Below are positions 7,370 through 14,243 of a stretch of 14,243 nucleotides of DNA, piece after piece (position 1 is the stretch's first letter; each line of letters starts with the position of its first letter). This stretch comes from JBHENN01 sp046262015 (GTDB lineage: Bacteria; Actinomycetota; CADDZG01; WHSQ01), in NCBI GenBank assembly GCA_046262015.1, contig JBHENN010000132.1, positions 1 through 14,243 on the forward strand, read 5' to 3'. Position numbers and translations under genes: made by a program. The notes beneath the pieces were generated by a model. The model did not search any database, was not told the origin of the DNA, and saw nothing but the letters and a program-made list of their open reading frames with translations.

Positions 7370-7374
7370 AAGGT
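7369..7374 (+). promoter_or_regulatory. -10 box of the Eis-like gene
   Basis: TAAGGT fits TAnnnT and is followed by 9 bases and the GTG start at 7384. No Shine-Dalgarno-like sequence lies between them, so a leaderless or nearly leaderless mRNA is expected. No good -35 is visible; the tandem repeat covers that position. Confidence 0.45.
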
Positions 7375-7383
7375 TCCGGGGCT

Positions 7384-8619
7384 GTGAGTGACGACAAGAC
7401 CTGCGAGCTGCGCACGATCCGTCCCGAGGAGCTGAAGCTCTGGGCGCAGACGTGCGAAGCGACGTTCGGGCACGAGCTGCACGAGAACGACCTCCCCCGG
7501 TGGGAGAAGGTGTTCGAGATCGAGCGTTGCCTGGCGGCCTTCGAGGACGACGCCATGGTGGCGACCACCGGAGCGTTCACCTTCGGCATGACCGTCCCCG
7601 GGGGACAGGTTCCCGTCGCGGGGGTTACCGCGGTCGGCGTCCTTCCCAGCCACCGCAGGCGCGGTCTCCTCTCCCAGATGATGGCCATGCAGCTCCACGA
7701 CGTGCACCGGCGGGGGGAACCCTTGGCCATCCTGTGGGCCTCGGAAGGTCCCATCTATCACCGCTTCGGCTACGGCATGGGCTCGCTGCACGGCAGTATC
7801 GACATCGAGCGCGACCGAACCTCGTTCCGGGACGCGGCGCCTCCCCAGGGCCGCACTCGGGTGCTCGACCTGCAGAGCGCGGCCAAGGTCTTACCCGACA
7901 TCTACGAGCGCGCTCGGGTGGCGTTCCCCGGTAGCCTCGTGCGCTCCCAGGCCTGGTGGGAGACGACGCGACTGTCCGATCCCGAGTACGAGCGCGAGGG
8001 TGCCGGGCCCAAGTTCTGCGCGGTACTGGAGCTCGAAGGCCGCGGCGAAGGCTACGCGCTCTACCGGATCCGCAACGACTGGCCCGACGGCTCGCCGCGG
8101 TCCACCCTGCAGGTCCTCGAGGCGGTGGCGACGAGCGACGTGGCGATGCGCGAGACATGGCGGTTCCTCTTCGGGATAGACCTCATAGAGCGGCTCCAGG
8201 CCTGGTTCCTTCCTGTCGACCACCCGTTGCTGGTGCTCCTCGCCGAGCCCCGGCGACTGCACTTCCGATTGAGTGATGCCCTGTGGGTGCGCATGGTCGA
8301 CGTCCCCGCGGCCCTCGCGGCGCGCCGCTACGCGGCCGACGGATCGCTGGTGGTTGCGGTCACCGATGCGCTCTGCCCGTGGAACGAGGGACGCTGGCGG
8401 CTGGAGGTCTCAGGTGGCAGCGCGACGGTCACCGAGACGACGGACCGCGTCGACCTCGAGGTCGACGTCCGGGACCTCGGCTCGACCTACCTGGGAGGTT
8501 TCGGGTTCACCGACCTGCACCGGGGCGGGCGGTTGCCCGGCGCCGCCCCGGACGCGCTGGCGGCCGCCGATCGCATGTTCGCCGCCGAGCGCAAGCCCTG
8601 GATCATGGAGATCTTCTAG
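7384..8619 (+). CDS. Eis-like GNAT N-acetyltransferase
   Basis: Eis-family enzymes move acetyl groups from acetyl-CoA to amines; in mycobacteria they acetylate aminoglycosides and protein lysines. The 411-residue length matches the family (about 400). The N-terminal GNAT fold carries the acetyl-CoA loop in TAVGVLPSHRRRGLLSQM (82-99). Then come ILWASEGPIYHRFGYG, with Tyr125 and Tyr130 near the expected general-acid tyrosine (Tyr126 in M. tuberculosis Eis), a second degenerate GNAT region, and an SCP2-like C-terminal domain ending WIMEIF. The C-terminal phenylalanine is notable because Eis uses its terminal carboxylate in catalysis. GTG 7384 begins MSDDKTCELRTIRPEEL. The gene is divergent from comEA and convergent with leuS, with a 32-base gap. 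The true substrate cannot be told; I leave the symbol blank because many paralogues exist. Confidence 0.87.
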   Translation: MSDDKTCELRTIRPEELKLWAQTCEATFGHELHENDLPRWEKVFEIERCLAAFEDDAMVATTGAFTFGMTVPGGQVPVAGVTAVGVLPSHRRRGLLSQMMAMQLHDVHRRGEPLAILWASEGPIYHRFGYGMGSLHGSIDIERDRTSFRDAAPPQGRTRVLDLQSAAKVLPDIYERARVAFPGSLVRSQAWWETTRLSDPEYEREGAGPKFCAVLELEGRGEGYALYRIRNDWPDGSPRSTLQVLEAVATSDVAMRETWRFLFGIDLIERLQAWFLPVDHPLLVLLAEPRRLHFRLSDALWVRMVDVPAALAARRYAADGSLVVAVTDALCPWNEGRWRLEVSGGSATVTETTDRVDLEVDVRDLGSTYLGGFGFTDLHRGGRLPGAAPDALAAADRMFAAERKPWIMEIF

Positions 8620-8651
8620 CCTGCATCGCCGCCCTCTACCCCCCAGGCGCG

Positions 8652-11135
8652 CTAGTCCGAGGGCATCACCAGGTTGATCAGCTTGGGGGGACGGGCGATC
8701 ACCTTCGCGGGCTCGCGGCCGTCGAGCCGGCCCGTGATCTTCTCGGACGCGAGGGCGCGCCGGAGCATCTCGTCCTCGCCGATATCGGCGGGCACCACCA
8801 GTGTGTCGCGAACCTTGCCATCGATCTGCACCACCATCACCACCTCGTCCTCGGCGGCGAGACCCTCGTCGAACGAGGGCCACGCCTCGGAGTGGATCGA
8901 GCGGTCGTGTCCCAGACGACGCCACTGCTCCTCCGCGAGGTAGGGAGCCATGGGCGCGAGCATCTTGAGCAGGCCCTCGATCAGCTCGCGGACGACGGCA
9001 GGGTTGCCGCCACCGACCGCGCGGTAGCGATACGCCTGGTTCACCAGCTCCATCAGACGAGCAATCGCGGTATTGAAGGAGAACCTCTCGAAGTCGTCGG
9101 TGACGACCTTGATCGTGCGGTGGGTGTGCTTCCGGATGGCGTCCTCCAATGGCCCCCCATGGAGGTCACCGAGATCCACGACGTCGCGGTTCTCCTCGCA
9201 CAACCGCCATACCCGCTGCAGCCAGGGAAAGGTGACCGCGCCGATGTCCTCGACCCCCGCGGCCGGCCAGTCGAAGTCCTGCTCCGGGGGTCCCGAGAAC
9301 AGCATGTACAGACGCAAGGCATCCGCCCCGAAGAGGCGGAACGCTTCGCCGGGATCGACCAGGTTGCCGCGCGACTTGGACATGCGCTTGCCACCCATCG
9401 TGATCGTGCCCTGGTTGAGGAGGCGAGGGAACGGCTCTGGTTCCTTCGCTATCCCCATGTCCACGAGCACCTTCTGGAAGAAGCGCGCGTAGATCAGATG
9501 CATCACCGCGTGCTCGATCCCTCCCGTGTACTGATCGGCGGGCATCCACGCGTTGGACTTCGCGCTATCGAACGGGGCGGTGTCGTTGTGAGGGTCGAGA
9601 TAGCGGTGGAAGTACCACGACGAGTCGAAGAACGTGTCCAGCGTGTCCGTCTCCCGGCGCGCCGCGGCTCCGCATCGGGGACACTCGACGTTGACCCAGT
9701 CCTCGACCGCGGCGAGAGGCGAGACCTCGTCCTGGGGGTTGAAGTCCACGACGTCGGGCAGCAGCACCGGCAGCTGGTCGTCGGGGACCGGGACCTCACC
9801 GCACGCCGGGCAGTGGATCACCGGGATCGGCGTCCCCCAGTAGCGCTGCCGGCTGATCAACCAGTCGCGCAACCGGAAGCTCGTAGCCGCCCGGCCCAGA
9901 CCACTCTTCTCCAGCCACGCTGTGACGTCATCGACGGATGTGTCGGTCGAGGTCCCGTCGAACGCGTCGCTGTTCGCCATCACACCCGGTCCGACGAAGG
10001 CGTCCTGCATCCTCGCCGGATCGAGGGTCTCGTCGGGTGGCTGGATCACCACCCGGATCGGGAGCTCATAGGAACGAGCGAAGTCGAAGTCGCGGTCGTC
10101 ATGCGCGGGGACCGCCATGATCGCTCCGGTCCCGTAGTCGAGCAGGACATAGTCCGCGACCCAGATGGGTATGCGCTCTCCGTTGACCGGGTTGACGGCG
10201 TGCTTGCCCAGGAACATCCCCTTCTTGGGTCGGTCGGTGGAGGTTCGGTCGACATCGCTAAGGCGGGCGACCTCCTCCCGGAAGGCGGTCAGATCGGCCG
10301 CGCGTGGGGTGCCGGCGACGAGCGCGTCCGCCAGCCTGTGCTCGGGGGCCATGACGAAGAACGTCGCTCCCCACAACGTGTCGGGCCGAGTGGTGAACAC
10401 CGTCACCGGCTCGTCGATGCCCTCGAGGTGGAACTCCACCTCGGCGCCGTACGACCGGCCGATCCAGTTGCGCTGGAGCATCTTGAGCCGCTCGCTCCAT
10501 CCCACGTTCAGCTCGAGGTCGTCGACCAATCGATCCGCGTAATCGGTGATCTTGAGGAACCACTGGGTGAGGTATCTCTTGACCACCAACGCGTCGCAAC
10601 GTTCGCAGCGGCCGGCGATCACCTGCTCGTTCGCCAGGACCGTCTTGTCGTTCGGGCACCAGTTGGCCGCCGCCTGTTTTCGGTAGGCGAGATCCCTCTC
10701 GTAGAAGCGGAGGAAGAACCATTGGTTCCAGTGGTAGTACTCGGGGTCGCACGTGCGGATCGTGCGGTCCCAGTCGAACGAGCACCCCAGGCGGCGCGCC
10801 GACGACTGCAGCTTCTCGATATTGGCGTAGGTCCACTCCCTCGGATGGATGCCTCGCTTGATCGCCGCGTTCTCTGCCGGGAGCCCGAAGGCGTCGAACC
10901 CGAGCGGGTTCATCACCTCGAAGCCCTGCATCCGGAAGTAGCGCGCGATGGCGTCGTGGATCGAGAAGACCTCCACGTGGCCCATGTGCATGTCGCCGGA
11001 CGGATACGGGAACATCGTCAGCGTGTAGCGCTTGCGGTCCGTTAAGGGAAGGTCGGGTGCGGCCCAGGCCTTGCGAGCGGTCCAGTCCTTCAGCCAGCGG
11101 TCCTCGATCGAGCTGAAGTCGTAGGTGCGGCTCAT
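8652..11135 (-). CDS. leuS: Leucyl-tRNA synthetase
   Basis: LeuRS charges tRNA-Leu with leucine. The 827-residue class I synthetase has the HIGH-equivalent HMGH (50-53, within YPSGDMHMGHVEVF) and the KMSKS loop as KRMSKS (about 583-588). The CP1 editing insert includes VTVFTTRPDTLWGATF and DDRDFDFA. Cys pairs of the zinc-binding inserts are present (WCPNDKT...CERC and IHCPACG...CPRCG), as are WYFHRYLDPHN and a C-terminal anticodon-binding and tail domain ending in PPKLINLVMP. The length is normal for bacteria. The open frame extends upstream to 11894 through the kinase gene on the other strand. ATG 11135 is chosen because the conserved MSRTYDFSSIEDRWLKDW begins there and a TAGGCT box ends 8 bases before it. 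The gene is divergent from the kinase. Confidence 0.97.
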   Translation of the reverse strand: MSRTYDFSSIEDRWLKDWTARKAWAAPDLPLTDRKRYTLTMFPYPSGDMHMGHVEVFSIHDAIARYFRMQGFEVMNPLGFDAFGLPAENAAIKRGIHPREWTYANIEKLQSSARRLGCSFDWDRTIRTCDPEYYHWNQWFFLRFYERDLAYRKQAAANWCPNDKTVLANEQVIAGRCERCDALVVKRYLTQWFLKITDYADRLVDDLELNVGWSERLKMLQRNWIGRSYGAEVEFHLEGIDEPVTVFTTRPDTLWGATFFVMAPEHRLADALVAGTPRAADLTAFREEVARLSDVDRTSTDRPKKGMFLGKHAVNPVNGERIPIWVADYVLLDYGTGAIMAVPAHDDRDFDFARSYELPIRVVIQPPDETLDPARMQDAFVGPGVMANSDAFDGTSTDTSVDDVTAWLEKSGLGRAATSFRLRDWLISRQRYWGTPIPVIHCPACGEVPVPDDQLPVLLPDVVDFNPQDEVSPLAAVEDWVNVECPRCGAAARRETDTLDTFFDSSWYFHRYLDPHNDTAPFDSAKSNAWMPADQYTGGIEHAVMHLIYARFFQKVLVDMGIAKEPEPFPRLLNQGTITMGGKRMSKSRGNLVDPGEAFRLFGADALRLYMLFSGPPEQDFDWPAAGVEDIGAVTFPWLQRVWRLCEENRDVVDLGDLHGGPLEDAIRKHTHRTIKVVTDDFERFSFNTAIARLMELVNQAYRYRAVGGGNPAVVRELIEGLLKMLAPMAPYLAEEQWRRLGHDRSIHSEAWPSFDEGLAAEDEVVMVVQIDGKVRDTLVVPADIGEDEMLRRALASEKITGRLDGREPAKVIARPPKLINLVMPSD

Positions 11136-11143
11136 GGCGAGCG

Positions 11144-11149
11144 AGCCTA
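11144..11149 (-). promoter_or_regulatory. -10 box of leuS
   Basis: On the minus strand TAGGCT (11149-11144) fits TAnnnT and is separated from the leuS ATG (11135) by 8 bases, the spacing expected when transcription begins at the start codon itself. No T-box leader, tRNA-like specifier stem or ribosome site fits in this gap, so leucine-responsive leader control is not supported here. Confidence 0.5.
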
Positions 11150-11181
11150 ATAGGTGAGGCACCCGACTAGACCTCGTGTCG

Positions 11182-11187
11182 TAGGGT
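11182..11187 (+). promoter_or_regulatory. -10 box of the Ser/Thr kinase gene
   Basis: TAGGGT is followed by 11 bases and ATG 11199. This implies a leader of about 4-5 bases and no Shine-Dalgarno. It faces away from the leuS box 32 bases to the left, so the two promoters share the 63-base divergent region 11136-11198. Confidence 0.45.
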
Positions 11188-11198
11188 ATCGACCAGCC

Positions 11199-12828
<1,630 letters not shown>

Positions 12829-12854
<26 letters not shown>

Positions 12855-13650
12855 CCGAGCCCGCCGGGTGAGCGCGGCAGAACCTGCGCACGGCTTCGTT
12901 GACCTCGCGGGGCCTCTCGAGGTTGCTGACGTGGCCACAGCGGGGGATCACGACGAGCTCGCTGTGCGAGATCGCCTCTTCGAATGAGCGTGCGACGTCG
13001 AGCGGCGAGCGCGCGTCGAGCTCGCCCCAGATCAAGAGCGTCGGCACGGCAACACGCGGCAGGAGATCGCGCAGGTCGGCTTCCGCCATCACCGACAGCT
13101 GGACGCCGAGACTCTCTGGGCGGACGTCGGCCGCCACCGCCTCGAGCAGGGGGATGAACTCGGCCGGCGGCTCGCCGGCGAACAGCCCGGGAAACGTGGG
13201 ATCGAACTCCTCGGGAGGCGCCGCGAGCATCGCGCGCGCGCCCGCGACCCGGGCACGCAACTCCTCGGCGGGCAGCGAGCCCTTCCAACCGGCGTAGGTG
13301 TCGATGAGGATCAGGGTTGCGACGAGCTCAGGATGGTGGCGGTAGAGCTCCAGCACGACGGTGCCGCCCCACGACAGGCCGGCGACGTGCGCCGGGCCGA
13401 GCGCGAGCGCCTCGATCAGCGCCGCGAGGCAGCTCGCGTAGTCCGCCAGCGTGAAATCCGCGGGTACATCCGACGAGCGGCCGGCTCCCGGCTCGTCCCA
13501 CGCGACGACCGTGAACTCGTCTGCCAGGGCGGCGAGTTGCGGCTGCCACACGCGGTGGTCCTCGGCGGCACCGTGAACGAACACCAACGGCGACCCGTCG
13601 CCGACGCGTTCGTACGCGATCTCGAGCCCCTTCGCCCGGAGAACCTCCAC
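12829..13650 (-). CDS. Alpha/beta-fold hydrolase
   Basis: The 273-residue protein has the alpha/beta hydrolase order: the oxyanion strand LVFVHGAAEDHRVW (22-35), VVAWDEPGAGRSS (48-60), nucleophile elbow GLSWGG with Ser93, a lid region (about 122-190), the acid strand TLLIWGELDARSP with Asp212, and the catalytic histidine in RCGHVSNLERP (His240). It looks like the 3-oxoadipate enol-lactonase / haloperoxidase-like group, which covers esterases and lactonases. The substrate cannot be read from sequence. The start is GTG 13650, preceded by a TAGGTT box only 6 bases away, so the mRNA is probably leaderless. Its end overlaps the kinase end by 26 bases. It borders the lower-GC accessory stretch that follows on the right. 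Confidence 0.9.
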
Positions 13651-13656
13651 CGCCGC

Positions 13657-13662
13657 AACCTA
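13657..13662 (-). promoter_or_regulatory. -10 box of the alpha/beta hydrolase gene
   Basis: On the minus strand TAGGTT (13662-13657) is followed by 6 bases and GTG 13650. This is the tightest spacing of the five similar boxes in the window and supports a leaderless start. Confidence 0.45.
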
Positions 13663-13760
13663 CAGGGCGTGCGGTACAAAAGAGCCTTGCGGTTCGCGAA
13701 CTGGAGAAGCTGATCGCGTTGTTTGACGAACCCGAGCGGAACCCGCATCCTGAGGAGTAG
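13662..13760 (+). pseudogene. Possible 3' tail of an unidentified gene
   Basis: In this plus-strand frame the sequence reads as a plausible acidic protein end, with ELEKLIALFDEPERNPHPEE followed by TAG (13758-13760). The stop sits within the ribosome-site region of the next small gene, as in an operon. No ATG, GTG or TTG start lies between the hydrolase start region and about 13718; upstream the frame only continues antisense through the hydrolase gene. It may be a 5'-truncated remnant left at a recombination junction, or chance. I do not recognise it, and the left boundary is arbitrary. Confidence 0.25.
13723..13751 (+). promoter_or_regulatory. Possible -35/-10 promoter for the 75-residue gene
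   Basis: TTGACG (13723-13728) matches the -35 consensus well and is followed after 17 bases by CATCCT (13746-13751), a weak -10. Transcription would begin near 13758, just before the ribosome site of the following gene. It lies within the possible gene tail, so it may be coincidental. Confidence 0.25.
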
Positions 13761-13769
13761 GTGAAAGCC

Positions 13770-13997
13770 ATGACCCTGCTGGCAGATTTCAATCTCGAGG
13801 ATGAGAGGGGACGGGTTCCCGTTCCCTTGGATACCGACGTCTCGCTCCATGTCGGCGACAGCGTGCTGGTCGAGGACCGCGAAGGAAATCGGTGCAAGGC
13901 AGTTGTTGCGGAGATCGCTTCGAAAGGAGTCGAGGGAAAGCAGACTCTCGTCGCCTTCCTTGTCCCGAAGCCAGGGACATGGGAGCGCCCAAGCTAG
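13770..13997 (+). CDS. Small unknown protein (75 aa), beta-rich
   Basis: This short protein starts MTLLADFNLEDERGRVP and has a central strand-rich part, VSLHVGDSVLVEDREGNRCKAVVAEI, followed by TLVAFLVPKPGTWERP. The glycine-turn and alternating hydrophobic pattern suggests a small beta-barrel or SH3-like fold, but I recognise no family. ATG 13770 is preferred because AGGTGA (13759-13764) lies five bases upstream; GTG 13761 would add three residues and sits inside that site. Codon use (AAA, GAA, TTG, AGG, GAT) is less GC-biased than the kinase or leuS, and the gene sits beside an antitoxin gene, so recent acquisition is plausible. The strong ribosome site contrasts with the leaderless starts of the core genes. 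No membrane segment or signal peptide is seen. Confidence 0.6.
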   Translation: MTLLADFNLEDERGRVPVPLDTDVSLHVGDSVLVEDREGNRCKAVVAEIASKGVEGKQTLVAFLVPKPGTWERPS

Positions 13998-14167
13998 CCC
14001 ACTGCCGCTTCGACCGTTCCACTAGACCCCATCCCCTCCTGATTTCGTGGATCCTCGGTCAGCGCCAGCGCGAGACGGGCGAACCGCGCCGGAGCCTTGG
14101 TCAGCCCGTCACCTGTGTATCGCTCCAGGGCACTGCGGCCCTCGCCGCTAATCTGCATGTGGGCCAT
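13994..14167 (-). pseudogene. Possible remnant of a winged-helix regulator C-terminus
   Basis: A 57-codon minus-strand frame (ATG 14167, TAG 13996-13994) reads MAHMQISGEGRSALERYTGDG and so on. The QISGEGRSALERY portion resembles the last wing strand and the following helix of MarR/HTH_34-type regulators (pattern LTxeGRaALexY). No DNA-binding helix precedes it; the frame closes at a TGA just upstream of the ATG. Its ATG also lies inside the inverted repeat in front of the antitoxin gene. A truncated remnant is the simplest reading, but chance coding is possible. It overlaps the end of the 75-residue gene by 3 bases. Confidence 0.3.
14149..14154 (+). promoter_or_regulatory. Candidate -10 box of the antitoxin gene
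   Basis: TAATCT fits TAnnnT and would start transcription near 14161, giving a leader of about 32 bases. It overlaps the left arm of the inverted repeat, as expected for autorepression. No -35 is clear. Confidence 0.3.
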
Positions 14168-14173
14168 GCAGAT
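14151..14173. promoter_or_regulatory. Perfect 9-bp inverted repeat, likely antitoxin operator
   Basis: ATCTGCATG (14151-14159), a 5-base spacer, then CATGCAGAT (14165-14173) form a perfect dyad ending 19 bases before the antitoxin ATG and overlapping its candidate -10. FitA/VapB ribbon-helix-helix proteins bind such repeats in their own promoters, alone or with the toxin. Binding here is inferred from position and symmetry. Confidence 0.6.
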
Positions 14174-14192
14174 CGGGTGTAGAAGGCAAAGG

Positions 14193-14243
14193 ATGACCCG
14201 CTCGGTTCAGATTCGCAACGTCCCCGATTCGGTTCACCGAACC
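14193..14243 (+). CDS. FitA/VapB-family antitoxin, N-terminal 17 residues only
   Basis: The last 51 bases encode MTRSVQIRNVPDSVHRT and then leave the window. This closely follows the FitA-like ribbon-helix-helix opening, in which a beta strand (VQIRNVP) contacts DNA and the next helix begins D/E-x-V-H-R-x-L-K. ATG 14193 is preceded by AGAAGG (14181-14186) at six bases, a good ribosome site. Such antitoxins neutralise a PIN-domain ribonuclease (FitB/VapC), normally encoded immediately downstream; that gene would lie outside the window. A perfect dyad upstream fits autoregulation. Other ribbon-helix-helix (Arc/CopG) regulators remain possible because only the first strand and the start of the first helix are visible. 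Confidence 0.78.
   Translation, partial: MTRSVQIRNVPDSVHRT

Noticed and set aside
8283..11045. 920-codon plus-strand open frame antisense to leuS
   Set aside because: Its Arg/Val/Asp/His-heavy composition is that of a GC-rich antisense shadow. The minus strand over the same bases encodes a complete LeuRS with all motifs.
11136..11198. T-box or other riboswitch upstream of leuS
   Set aside because: The divergent gap is only 63 bases and the leuS -10 is 8 bases from the ATG, leaving no room for a structured leader.
14231..14243. Small inverted repeat GGTTC-ACC-GAACC at the right edge
   Set aside because: It lies inside the antitoxin coding sequence, has only 5-bp arms, and has no regulatory context.

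Overview
The window is about 14.2 kb of high-GC bacterial chromosome, densely coding, with a gene order and promoter style typical of Actinomycetota. The lineage is inferred from four things: strong G/C preference at third codon positions, an Eis-type acetyltransferase beside comEA, a PASTA-less transmembrane Ser/Thr kinase, and start codons sitting directly behind TAnnnT boxes. From memory, Mycobacterium tuberculosis also has eis, comEA-like, comEC-like, holA and rpsT close together, so most of this is a conserved core neighbourhood. The genus cannot be named from the sequence, and a deep-branching or uncultured actinobacterium is possible.

Layout. (1) 1-3249, minus strand: lepA (EF4) -> hemW (heme chaperone) -> a truncated unknown gene, joined by two 4-base GTGA stop/start overlaps. 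(2) 3250-3367: a divergent promoter region. (3) 3368-3634, plus: rpsT (ribosomal protein S20). (4) 3724-7333, minus: comEA -> truncated-type comEC -> small membrane protein -> 66-residue unknown protein -> holA (DNA polymerase III delta), tightly packed. (5) 7384-8619, plus: Eis-like GNAT acetyltransferase, divergent from comEA across a short region with a 12-bp tandem repeat. (6) 8652-11135, minus: leuS. (7) 11199-12854, plus: membrane Ser/Thr kinase with an extracytoplasmic ligand-like domain, its end overlapping (8) an alpha/beta hydrolase on the minus strand, 12829-13650. (9) 13651-14243: a small accessory-looking stretch of lower GC. It holds the tail of an unidentified reading frame, a 75-residue unknown protein, a possible winged-helix regulator remnant and, at the edge, the start of a FitA/VapB-type ribbon-helix-helix antitoxin behind a perfect 9-bp inverted repeat.

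Functionally, most genes are housekeeping: translation (EF4, S20, LeuRS), replication (HolA), heme delivery (HemW) and DNA uptake (ComEA/ComEC). The most notable cross-cutting signal is that five genes (lepA, eis-like, leuS, kinase, hydrolase) have a TAGGNT-like -10 box 6-11 bases before the start codon, which predicts leaderless or nearly leaderless mRNAs. I saw no CRISPR array, rRNA, tRNA or insertion sequence. No gene-free stretch exceeds 300 bases.
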